Below, one piece after another: positions 57,102 through 64,000 of a DNA stretch of 64,000 nt. Position numbers and translations under genes: made by a program. The DNA lies in contig NZ_CP047650.1 of the NCBI RefSeq assembly GCF_009906855.1, positions 3,720,001 to 3,784,000 on the forward strand, written 5' to 3'. This stretch comes from Xylophilus rhododendri. GTDB taxonomy: Bacteria; Pseudomonadota; Gammaproteobacteria; Burkholderiales; Burkholderiaceae_C. How positions within the stretch are numbered: the first letter of the stretch is position 1; the number at the start of each line of letters is the position of its first letter. The notes below the pieces were generated by a model. That model worked only from the letters and a program-made list of their open reading frames with translations, was not told the origin of the DNA and did not search any database.

Positions 57102-58178
57102 TCAGGCCGACGGCAGGGTCGGCCATGAACGCCGGCCACCGCCCGCTGGTTTGGCCCGTCTCGCGGCGGCCTGGCGGGCGTTCCGCAGTGCCTGCACGAT
57201 CACTGCCTTCTTGAGTTCGGCGATGCGCACATCCTTGTCGAGCACGACCGCGTACTCGGCTTCCTCGGTGCTGCCGGACCTGGCGCGGGCCGCCTTGTCC
57301 CGCAGCACCCGGGCGGAGGCCTCGATCCGGCCGATCTGGGCGGCGATCCTGGGGACCTTATCGGCGAACGCGAGCCACTCGGGCCATGCGGCGGCCTCGT
57401 CCGCCGCGCGTGCATAGGCCGCGGTTTCCTCCTCCTTCAGCTCGCGTCGGGCCAGCACCAGGGCCTCGGCATAGGAGATGGGGCTGAAGAGTTCATGCGC
57501 AGGCCGACCCGACGACGGCGGGCTCCAGCCATAGCGCAGGTGCAGGCAATGGTGCACCGCATGCGCCAGCAAGGCGTAGGTCGTCATGGTTTCGATGCCG
57601 GCCATGGCCGTGCCCGGCGGGCGCCAGGTCGCGGCCTTGTGGTGGGCCGCCTTGAGCATGGCTTCGCGAAGCGCCGTCTTCGCGGCGCTGGCGACCGACT
57701 CGACCCGCCCCAGGCGCCGCAGGCGGTCGAGGTCGTCCAGGCGTGCGTGATACACATCCAGGCAGCCGGGCGGCTGGTCCCGGATCTCGTCGACCACCCG
57801 CTGGCGCAGGCAGGCGTCGGTACAGGCGGCGGCGACGAGTTCGCGGATCTTGCGGTCCCGGGCGAGCGCGCGGGGGTCCTGGCGGCCCAGCAAGACCCGG
57901 TCCATCAGCGCCAGGCGGCTCAGGAATTCGAGGAACAGCTGGTCCGGATCCGCCATGGCGAAGCCGTGCACTTCGGCGCCGGCAATGCGCGGATGCCACT
58001 GTTCCAGGCATTCGCGGTATTCCTGTTCCGCTTCCGTCTCGGCGGGCGGACGCTGCAGCACGGCCAGCTCCGACAGCGGTGAGTGGACTCTGGAAGCGCT
58101 GTTACGGGTCGGCGCCGAAGGTAGGGGTGGCGGGACGGGAGATACGGAAGGCGAGTTGGACAGGGATTTCGGAAACAT
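57102..58178 (-). CDS. Candidate NEL-type E3 ubiquitin ligase effector
   Basis: A 358-residue protein with a Ser/Pro-rich N-terminus (MFPKSLSNSPS). By eye, residues 120-275 follow the plan of the NEL domain of IpaH/SspH effectors: an LRQ-helix ending PPGCLD (candidate catalytic Cys139-x-Asp141), then an LAHAVHHCLHL helix, a HELFSPIS turn, ALVLARRELKEEE, and WPEWL. The leucine-rich repeats usual before NEL are absent. A long basic helical tail follows. This is pattern-level similarity only. A PIP-like box with TAGCGT -10 lies upstream. Confidence 0.5.
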   Translation of the reverse strand: MFPKSLSNSPSVSPVPPPLPSAPTRNSASRVHSPLSELAVLQRPPAETEAEQEYRECLEQWHPRIAGAEVHGFAMADPDQLFLEFLSRLALMDRVLLGRQDPRALARDRKIRELVAAACTDACLRQRVVDEIRDQPPGCLDVYHARLDDLDRLRRLGRVESVASAAKTALREAMLKAAHHKAATWRPPGTAMAGIETMTTYALLAHAVHHCLHLRYGWSPPSSGRPAHELFSPISYAEALVLARRELKEEETAAYARAADEAAAWPEWLAFADKVPRIAAQIGRIEASARVLRDKAARARSGSTEEAEYAVVLDKDVRIAELKKAVIVQALRNARQAAARRAKPAGGGRRSWPTLPSA

Positions 58179-58242
58179 GGCGGTCGGCTAGCGGTCGGTC
58201 TTCCACGCTAAGCCGGCGCCAGGGACGGGTATGTCAGGGATT

Positions 58243-58266
58243 GCGAAAGCCGGATCGCCAAACGAA
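58243..58266 (-). promoter_or_regulatory. PIP-box-like element with -10
   Basis: Minus strand TTCGT-N14-TTCGC, both half-sites exact but spacing one short, with TAGCGT at 58210-58205. It lies 65 nt before ATG 58178. Confidence 0.5.
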
Positions 58267-58372
58267 TGCACCACGCGAGGGCGGGTGAACAATCAAAGTG
58301 CATACAAAAAATGTGTACGAAGGCCTTGGTGCAATTCCGGCCGCTGTCACACAGATTTAATGGACTTGGGGC

Positions 58373-58388
58373 TGGCATGGGCTTTGCG
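58373..58388 (+). promoter_or_regulatory. Candidate sigma-54 promoter of the porin gene
   Basis: TGGCATG-N4-TTGCG has GG (58374-58375) and GC (58386-58387) 10 nt apart and matches 10 of 12 consensus positions. Start of transcription would be near 58399, 48 nt before the ATG. The rest of 58267-58446 shows nothing else I recognise. Confidence 0.45.
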
Positions 58389-58446
58389 TATGCTTACGAA
58401 AGTTCACACATCCCGCCTTAACCCCCCTGGAGAAGAGAGTCCATTC

Positions 58447-59514
58447 ATGAAGAAGTCGCTTATCGCCGCCTGCGTCGGCCTGGCCTGCGTGTCCGGCGCC
58501 CATGCCCAGAGCAACGTCACCCTGACCGGCCTGGTCGACCTGTATGTCGCCTCGCAGAAGCGTCCCGGCGATTCCGGCCGCACCAATGTGCTGGACAGCG
58601 GCGGCATGACCACCTCCTGGTTCGGCATGACCGGCACCGAGGACCTGGGCGGCGGCCTCAAGGCCAACTTCAAGCTGACCTCCTTCCAGCGCGTGGACAC
58701 CGGCACTCCCGGCCGCTTCACCGGCGACAACTTCTTCACCCGTGACGCCAACGTCGGCCTGTCCGGCAGCTTCGGCGCGGTGACCCTGGGCCGCGGCCTG
58801 GCGCCCAACTTCCTGCCGACCATCCTGTTCAACCCCTTCGGCGACTCGTTCAACTTCTCGCCGCTGGTGCTGCACAAGAACGTGGGCCTGTTCAACGGCA
58901 CCAACTGGCCCGCGTCCACCCCGGCGGACACCGGCTGGTCCAACGAAATCATCTACACGACGCCCGATCTCGGCGGCCTGACCGTCAACCTGCACTACCA
59001 GTTCGGCGAGCAGAACAGCAGCACCAACAACGACAACCGCAAGAACGTCGGCATCAACGCTCTGTACTTCAACGGCCCGTTCGCGCTGACCGGCTACTAC
59101 GAGTACGACCAGGTCAACAACTACAACGCCACCAACGGCAGCCTGATCACCACCGGCACCGCGCTGGACACCAAGAAGGACTGGCTGCTCGGCGGTACCT
59201 ACGACGCCGGTGTCGTCAAGGGCTTCCTGACCTACAGCCAGACCAAGGCCGACGTCAGCACCCTGGAATTCAAGACCACCCAGGTCGGTGCCTCCGCCCC
59301 GATCGGCGCCGGCAAGCTGCTGGCCAGCGTGGCCAGCACCAAGATCGACAACGCCACCGCCACCATTCCCGGCAAGCGTCTGACCGCGACCGTGGGCTAC
59401 GACTACTTCCTGTCCAAGCGCACCGATGTGTACGCCAACCTGATGTACGACAAGCTGACCGGCAACTACACCAAGGGCAACAGCGTTGCCGTCGGTATCC
59501 GCCACCGCTTCTGA
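58447..59514 (+). CDS. Gram-negative trimeric porin (Omp32-like)
   Basis: A 355-residue outer-membrane porin. The signal peptide covers residues 1-20 (CVSGAHAQ). It begins SNVTLTGLVDLYVA and contains SSWFGMTGTEDLGGG-type text (TSWFGMTGTEDLGGG), and it ends VAVGIRHRF with the terminal Phe needed for Bam recognition. This matches the anion-selective porins abundant in Comamonadaceae. ATG 58447 has GGAGAAGAG upstream. Confidence 0.95.
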   Translation: MKKSLIAACVGLACVSGAHAQSNVTLTGLVDLYVASQKRPGDSGRTNVLDSGGMTTSWFGMTGTEDLGGGLKANFKLTSFQRVDTGTPGRFTGDNFFTRDANVGLSGSFGAVTLGRGLAPNFLPTILFNPFGDSFNFSPLVLHKNVGLFNGTNWPASTPADTGWSNEIIYTTPDLGGLTVNLHYQFGEQNSSTNNDNRKNVGINALYFNGPFALTGYYEYDQVNNYNATNGSLITTGTALDTKKDWLLGGTYDAGVVKGFLTYSQTKADVSTLEFKTTQVGASAPIGAGKLLASVASTKIDNATATIPGKRLTATVGYDYFLSKRTDVYANLMYDKLTGNYTKGNSVAVGIRHRF

Positions 59515-59529
59515 TTCAGGCTGGAAGGC

Positions 59530-59597
59530 CGGCGGCTGACGGGGGTCAGCCGCCGTTCTCGAGTGTGAACGCGGCCCTGGAGTCCTGCTCCAGGGCC
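59530..59597 (+). terminator. Two hairpins after the porin gene
   Basis: Stem CGGCGGCTGAC (59530-59540) with its complement at 59545-59555 has 11 perfect pairs. A second, GGCCCTGGAG (59573-59582) with CTCCAGGGCC (59588-59597), is followed by GTTTTC. Both overlap the 3' end of the convergent rlmJ. The second looks like the porin intrinsic terminator. Confidence 0.6.
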
Positions 59598-60454
59598 GTT
59601 TTCATTTGCGGCAGGGCTTCGGACAGCAGGGCGCGCAGCGTGTGCGGCGGGTTGATCACAAACATGCCGCTGGCCGGCAGGCCCGGGCGCTTGTGGTCCA
59701 CGCCCGGCAGGGCGGTGGGCGTGGGCGCCTTGCCGCCCTTGACGGTGAGCGTGGCATGCAGCCAGGGCTTTCTCGCCTGATTGGCCAGGGTCTTCAGGCG
59801 GCGCGGCAGGTCGTGCGCCTCGGCCCGGCCGATGATCGGATACCAGACGGCATAGGTGCCGGTGGCGAAACGCTTCAGGCTGTCGGCCGCCATGGTGGCG
59901 ACGGCGGCGTAGTCCGACTTCATCTCGTAGCTCGGATCGCACAGCACCAGCGCGCGCCGCTGCGGCGGCGGGATGAATTTCTTCAGGCCCTCGAAACCGT
60001 CCTCGCTCAGCACGGCGATGCGGCGGCCGGCGTCGAGCTGGGCGATGTTGCCGGCCAGCGCCCGGGCGTCGGTCGGATGCAGTTCGAAAAGCTTGAGCCT
60101 GTCGTGTCCGCGCAGCAGGCGTTCGGCCACGAAGGGCGAGCCGGGGTAGACGGTGGCGCCGCTGCTCTTGTTGAACTCGGCCACCAGCGCCAGGTAGTCG
60201 GCCAGCAGCGGCGCCGGGGCGGGCGCGCCCTCGGCGGCGAAGAAGGCGCGCACCCGGGCGATGCCTTCGAGCGATTCGCCGCTCTTGGTGGCGTAGTCGC
60301 CGTCCAGCCGGTAGAGGCCGGCGCCGGCGTGGGTGTCGATCACCGTCAGCGCGGCGTCCTTCTGCACCAGGTGTTGCAGGATGCCGATGAGCGTGGCGTG
60401 CTTGAGCACATCCGCGTGGTTGCCGGCGTGGAAGGCGTGTCGGTAGCTGAACAT
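59546..60454 (-). CDS. rlmJ: 23S rRNA (adenine(2030)-N6)-methyltransferase
   Basis: A 302-residue enzyme with MFSYRHAFHAGNHADVLKH at the start, VIDTHAGAGLYRL as the SAM region and LCDPSYEMKSDY as the N6-adenine catalytic motif (DPxYE; Ser replaces the usual second Pro). This is the YhiR/RlmJ family. The gene is divergent from the rplM operon. Confidence 0.95.
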   Translation of the reverse strand: MFSYRHAFHAGNHADVLKHATLIGILQHLVQKDAALTVIDTHAGAGLYRLDGDYATKSGESLEGIARVRAFFAAEGAPAPAPLLADYLALVAEFNKSSGATVYPGSPFVAERLLRGHDRLKLFELHPTDARALAGNIAQLDAGRRIAVLSEDGFEGLKKFIPPPQRRALVLCDPSYEMKSDYAAVATMAADSLKRFATGTYAVWYPIIGRAEAHDLPRRLKTLANQARKPWLHATLTVKGGKAPTPTALPGVDHKRPGLPASGMFVINPPHTLRALLSEALPQMKTALEQDSRAAFTLENGG

Positions 60455-60476
60455 GATGCTTCGATGGTAACCAGCC

Positions 60477-60506
60477 TTGCAGGACGCGCCGAATACTTTC
60501 TATAAT
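60477..60506 (+). promoter_or_regulatory. Promoter of the rplM-rpsI operon and its leader
   Basis: TTGCAG (60477-60482), 18 nt, TATAAT (60501-60506). Transcription would start near 60513, leaving a leader of about 130 nt before rplM. The leader has a small GTTTC/GAAAC hairpin (60577-60593) and could be the autoregulatory target of a ribosomal protein; no known leader motif was recognised. Confidence 0.75.
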
Positions 60507-60641
60507 GGAGGGCTTCGCAGCGTTTGGCAGGTCCCGCGGCGAAGGTGCCCTTTACCGGGTGCATACCGCCTAAGAGGTTTCCTTCAGAGAAACGCCGACC
60601 GCGGAAAAGGGCCGATGCCAGAACTCACTCGAAAGTCATAC

Positions 60642-61070
60642 ATGTCTACATTCAGCGCAAAGCCCGCTGACGTGGTGCACGAGTGGTTTGTGATTGACGC
60701 GACCGACAAGGTCCTCGGACGGGTAGCCAGCGAAGTTGCCCTCCGTCTGCGCGGCAAGCACAAAGCCATTTATACGCCTCACGTCGACACCGGCGATTTC
60801 ATCGTCATCGTCAACGCAGCCAAGCTCAAGGTCACCGGCACCAAGTCCCTGGACAAGGTGTACTACCGTCACTCGGGCTATCCCGGCGGCATCACTGCCA
60901 CCAACTTCCGCGATCTGCAAGCCAAGCACCCTGGCCGCGCACTCGAGAAGGCCGTCAAGGGCATGCTGCCCAAGGGTCCGCTCGGCTACGCCATGATCAA
61001 GAAGCTCAAGGTCTACGGCGGCGCGGAACATCCGCACACCGCCCAGCAGCCGCAAGCGCTGGAAATCTGA
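60642..61070 (+). CDS. rplM: 50S ribosomal protein L13
   Basis: A 142-residue protein with [34 protein letters not shown] and [23 protein letters not shown] 60642 (MSTFSAKP) matches the usual L13 start; ATG 60615 would add nine residues. It is followed 10 nt later by rpsI, the universal pair. Confidence 0.98.
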   Translation: MSTFSAKPADVVHEWFVIDATDKVLGRVASEVALRLRGKHKAIYTPHVDTGDFIVIVNAAKLKVTGTKSLDKVYYRHSGYPGGITATNFRDLQAKHPGRALEKAVKGMLPKGPLGYAMIKKLKVYGGAEHPHTAQQPQALEI

Positions 61071-61080
61071 GGAGCCCCGA

Positions 61081-61473
61081 ATGATTGGTGAATGGAACAA
61101 TGGCACCGGCCGTCGCAAATCCAGCGTCGCCCGCGTGTTTCTGAAAAAAGGCAGCGGCAAGATCACGGTCAACGGCAAGGACGTACAGCAGTACTTCGGC
61201 CGCGAAACCTCGATCATGATCGCCAAGCAGCCGCTCATGCTGACCAACCATGCCGAAACCTTCGACATCATGGTCAACGTGCACGGCGGCGGTGAGTCCG
61301 GCCAGGCCGGCGCAACCCGCCACGGCATCACCCGCGCCCTGATCGACTGGGACGCGACCCTGAAGCCGGTTCTGTCGGCTGCAGGCTTCGTCACCCGCGA
61401 CGCTCGCGAAGTGGAACGTAAGAAGGTCGGCCTGCACTCCGCACGCCGCCGCAAGCAGTTCTCCAAGCGTTAA
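61081..61473 (+). CDS. rpsI: 30S ribosomal protein S9
   Basis: A 130-residue protein with [33 protein letters not shown] and the C-terminal [12 protein letters not shown] tail that reaches the P-site tRNA. Its intrinsic terminator follows. Confidence 0.98.
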   Translation: MIGEWNNGTGRRKSSVARVFLKKGSGKITVNGKDVQQYFGRETSIMIAKQPLMLTNHAETFDIMVNVHGGGESGQAGATRHGITRALIDWDATLKPVLSAAGFVTRDAREVERKKVGLHSARRRKQFSKR

Positions 61474-61492
61474 TCCGCTTTCGGAACTTCGC

Positions 61493-61517
61493 AAAAACCG
61501 CCCTTGTGGCGGTTTTT
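61493..61517 (+). terminator. Intrinsic terminator of rplM-rpsI
   Basis: AAAAACCGCC-N5-GGCGGTTTTT, a perfect 10-bp stem flanked by A and T runs, 20 nt after the rpsI stop. It is symmetrical and could work on either strand. Confidence 0.9.
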
Positions 61518-61642
61518 GTGTTTTCATGGGCGGCACCATTCGCCCTGCCGCGCGGACGGCCATCTTGTAACGCCCGGCTTGAAACCGGCCTTCTTGCTAG
61601 CATGTCCGTCTTGCGTCCCGCACATTCCCACTGGAGTTTCCC

Positions 61643-62017
61643 ATGAGCGCTGTCGCCGAAGACATCACCACTGCTCCCACCGCCATGCCCGAGCCGATCC
61701 TGTTCACCGACAGCGCGGCCGCCAAGGTGGCCGACCTGATCGCCGAAGAGGGCAATCCCGACCTGAAGTTGCGTGTCTTCGTGCAGGGCGGCGGCTGCTC
61801 CGGCTTCCAGTACGGCTTCACCTTCGACGAGGTGGTCAACGAGGACGACACCACCATGAGCAAGAACGGTGTTTCCCTGCTGATCGACGCCATGAGCTAC
61901 CAATACCTGCTCGGCGCCGAGATCGACTACAAGGAAGACCTGCAGGGCGCCCAGTTCGTGATCAAGAATCCGAACGCCCAGACCACCTGCGGTTGCGGCT
62001 CCTCCTTCTCGGTCTGA
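61643..62017 (+). CDS. erpA: Iron-sulfur cluster insertion protein ErpA
   Basis: A 124-residue A-type carrier with the three ligand cysteines in [11 protein letters not shown] and TTCGCGSSF. In proteobacteria ErpA delivers clusters to apoproteins including IspG and IspH. Its place after rpsI is conserved in Burkholderiales. ATG 61643 is preceded by a GGAG site. Confidence 0.96.
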   Translation: MSAVAEDITTAPTAMPEPILFTDSAAAKVADLIAEEGNPDLKLRVFVQGGGCSGFQYGFTFDEVVNEDDTTMSKNGVSLLIDAMSYQYLLGAEIDYKEDLQGAQFVIKNPNAQTTCGCGSSFSV

Positions 62018-62026
62018 TCCGTCTCC

Positions 62027-62092
62027 AGAAAGCGCCCCTCGCCGGGCGCTTTCTCTCTTTCGGGCCGCAAAGCCGCCGCAGGGCGGCTTTTT
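62027..62092 (+). terminator. Tandem intrinsic terminators after erpA
   Basis: AGAAAGCGCCC (62027-62037) pairs with GGGCGCTTTCT (62044-62054), 11 bp. A second stem, AAAGCCGCC (62069-62077) with GGCGGCTTT (62082-62090), ends in TTTTT. Confidence 0.88.
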
Positions 62093-62119
62093 CGTTGCCG
62101 GCTCCTGCCTGATCCCGCC

Positions 62120-63568
62120 ATGTCCTCCACCGCATCCGCTCCGCGCTCCAGCAGTTCCCCGCTGCTGTGGCTGGTCGCCGCCGGCTTCTTCATGCAGACG
62201 CTGGACACCACCATCGTCAACACCGCGCTGCCGGCCATGGCACGGAGCCTGGGCGAGAGCCCCCTGCGCATGCAGTCGGTGGTGGTGGCCTATTCGCTGA
62301 CCATGGCGATGCTGATCCCGGCCTCGGGCTGGATCTCCGACCGCTTCGGCACCCGGCGGGTGTTCTTCACCGCCATCCTGGTGTTCGCCCTGGGCTCGCT
62401 GTGCTGCGCGCTGTCGCGCAACTTGGCCGAACTGGTGGGCGCGCGCATCCTGCAGGGCATGGGCGGCGCACTGCTGCTGCCGGTGGGGCGGGCGGCGGTG
62501 CTGCGCGGCGTGCCGCGTTCGCAGTTCCTGCAAGCCATGAGTTTCGTGGCCGTGCCGGGGCTGATCGGGCCGCTGCTGGGTCCCACGCTGGGCGGCTGGC
62601 TGGTGCAGTACACCAGCTGGCACTGGATCTTCCTCATCAACCTGCCGGTCGGCCTGATCGGCTGCGCCGCCACGCTGGTCTACATGCCCGACGGCCGGGC
62701 GGCCCAGCCGGGCCGTTTCGATCTCGTCGGCTACGGCTGGCTGGCTTTCGGCATGGTGGCGGTATCGCTGGCGCTGGACGGCCTGGCCGAACTGGGCCTG
62801 CCGCAGGTCACGGTGGTGCTGCTGGTGGTGTTCGGCCTGGCGAGCCTCGCGGCCTACTGGCTGCATGCGCTGCGGCGGCCCGACCCGCTGTTTTCGCCGG
62901 CCATGTTCTCGGTGCAGTCCTTGCGGGTGGGGCTGATCGGCAATCTGTTCGCACGCGTCGGCAACAGCGCCATGCCCTATCTGGTGCCGCTGCTGCTGCA
63001 GGTCGGGCTCGATTTCACGCCGCTGCACGCCGGCATGATGCTGCTGCCGGCCGCCGCGGCCGGCATGGCGGCCAAGCCGGTGGCGGCGCGGCTGATCGCA
63101 CGTTTCGGGTACCGGCAGGTGCTGGTGGGCAACACCATGCTGGTGGGCCTGACCATCGTTTCCTACGCGCTGATCGGGCCGGAGCAGCCGCTGTGGGTGC
63201 GGCTGCTGCAGTTCGCGGTGTTCGGCGCGGTCAATTCCATGCAGTTCACCGCGATGAACACGGTCACGCTCAAGGACATGGCCGGCCCGCTGGCCAGCAG
63301 CGGCAGCAGCCTGCTGTCCATGGTGCAGATGCTGGCCATGGGCATGGGAGTGGCCTGCGCGGGCGCGGTGCTGGCGGGCTTCAACACCTACTTCGGCGCG
63401 GCGGGGCTGGCGAGCGGCCACAGCCTGCGCGCCTTCCATGCCACCTTCGTCACCATGGGCCTGATCACGATGGCGTCGGCCTGGATCTTCTGGCAGCTGG
63501 AGCCCGATACCGCGGCGACCACCGAAGAGGTCAAGGCCGTGGACGCCGACACGGTCGACCACGCCTGA
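62120..63568 (+). CDS. MFS drug-efflux transporter, DHA2 type (MdtD/HsrA-like)
   Basis: A 482-residue transporter with about 14 membrane helices. LDTTIVNTALPAMARSLG is the DHA2 motif D1, GWISDRFGTRRVF is motif A, and LIGPLLGPTLGGWLVQY is motif C of drug/proton antiporters. The substrate is unknown. It converges on anmK, 33 nt away. Confidence 0.92.
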   Translation: MSSTASAPRSSSSPLLWLVAAGFFMQTLDTTIVNTALPAMARSLGESPLRMQSVVVAYSLTMAMLIPASGWISDRFGTRRVFFTAILVFALGSLCCALSRNLAELVGARILQGMGGALLLPVGRAAVLRGVPRSQFLQAMSFVAVPGLIGPLLGPTLGGWLVQYTSWHWIFLINLPVGLIGCAATLVYMPDGRAAQPGRFDLVGYGWLAFGMVAVSLALDGLAELGLPQVTVVLLVVFGLASLAAYWLHALRRPDPLFSPAMFSVQSLRVGLIGNLFARVGNSAMPYLVPLLLQVGLDFTPLHAGMMLLPAAAAGMAAKPVAARLIARFGYRQVLVGNTMLVGLTIVSYALIGPEQPLWVRLLQFAVFGAVNSMQFTAMNTVTLKDMAGPLASSGSSLLSMVQMLAMGMGVACAGAVLAGFNTYFGAAGLASGHSLRAFHATFVTMGLITMASAWIFWQLEPDTAATTEEVKAVDADTVDHA

Positions 63569-63601
63569 GGCTGCGGGCGCCGCGGGCATGGCGCTTGTCG
63601 T

Positions 63602-64000
63602 TCAGGCCGGGTAGATGGCGCCCAGCACCCGCGGCCCTGCGGCGCCAGTCGCGGCGGGCAGGTTGCCTGGCAGGCGCTCCACGCAGCGGCGCGCCAGCCA
63701 GGCGAAGGCGGCGGCCTCCACCTGTTGCGGCGGCAGGCCCAGCGCCTCCGTCGATGCCACCTCGATGCCCGGCAGGGCCTGCGCCAGTCCCTGCATCAAC
63801 GCGCCGTTGAGGGTGCCGCCGCCGCACACATACAGCGCCTGCGTGCCGGGTGCAGCGCCTAGCAAGGCCTGCGCGGCAGCCTGCACCGTCAGGGCGGCCA
63901 GCGTGGCCTGCACATCGACCGGCGCCGCATCCATGAAGCTGCCCAGCCGTGCATCGAGCCAGCCGGGATTGAACAGATCCCGGCCGGTGCTCTTGGGCGC
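63602..64000 (-). CDS. anmK: Anhydro-N-acetylmuramic acid kinase (N-terminal part outside window)
   Basis: The visible 132 residues are the C-terminal part of AnmK, open to the window edge. They include [32 protein letters not shown] and a [21 protein letters not shown] segment (seen as [16 protein letters not shown]). The enzyme recycles the 1,6-anhydroMurNAc released by lytic transglycosylases such as Slt, so the window holds both ends of that path. Confidence 0.95.
   Translation of the reverse strand, partial: APKSTGRDLFNPGWLDARLGSFMDAAPVDVQATLAALTVQAAAQALLGAAPGTQALYVCGGGTLNGALMQGLAQALPGIEVASTEALGLPPQQVEAAAFAWLARRCVERLPGNLPAATGAAGPRVLGAIYPA

Overview
The window looks like the chromosome of a plant- or host-associated betaproteobacterium of the order Burkholderiales, most likely family Comamonadaceae. 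The base composition is uniformly GC-rich. The housekeeping order fits (rplM-rpsI-erpA-MFS-anmK, an ahcY-tlyA-metF unit behind a SAH riboswitch, corC-lnt, slt facing a 5-formyl-THF cyclo-ligase), as do a TctC/Bug-type binding protein and an Omp32-like porin. Xylophilus or Acidovorax relatives would suit; this is inference, because no rRNA is present.

Housekeeping blocks alternate with clusters of unrecognised proteins. 1-4059: three tandem paralogues with winged-helix-like modules. 4148-10111: M19 dipeptidase, cca, a LytTR regulator, fthC and slt. 10121-11005: an unknown protein with one membrane helix. 11121-22155: metabolic and envelope genes (MBL hydrolase, lipase-like hydrolase, two GNATs, corC-lnt, TctC, YkgJ, an aminotransferase/GNAT/arginase-like operon) running into ureD. 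22168-28315: urease genes ureA-hupE-ureB-ureC-ureE-ureF-ureG, interrupted by a Doc/AbrB-type toxin-antitoxin pair. 28327-29637: another unknown. 29753-37775: a nine-gene, tightly packed minus-strand operon joining a tripartite ABC exporter (TolC, FtsX-like permease, LolD-like ATPase, HlyD) to five enzyme or small-transporter genes; a BaeSR-like two-component system is divergent from it. 39879-43394: a pair of large unknown paralogues. 43547-46007: a HAD phosphatase and prfC. 46091-51266: six tandem paralogues of an unrecognised family. 51384-55172: SAH riboswitch, ahcY, tlyA, metF and an RlpA-like gene. 55304-58178: two more unknowns, one resembling NEL-type E3 ubiquitin ligases. 58447-64000: porin, rlmJ, rplM, rpsI, erpA, an MFS transporter and a truncated anmK.

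The main result is that the scattered unknown genes share a promoter. PIP-box-like elements (TTCGB-N15-TTCGB, bound by HrpX/HrpB-type AraC activators of plant-type type III secretion) lie 60-95 nt upstream of nine of them in the correct orientation. Five are exact and four differ by one base or by one nucleotide of spacing. Each has a -10-like hexamer close to YAGCRT beginning 31-33 nt downstream. None of the encoded proteins has a signal peptide, and many begin MFS, MTFP or MSS followed by Ser/Pro-rich segments. I infer that the window carries a large, mostly undescribed set of type III effectors, roughly 15 genes in at least five families. No secretion apparatus gene lies in the window, so secretion itself is untested.
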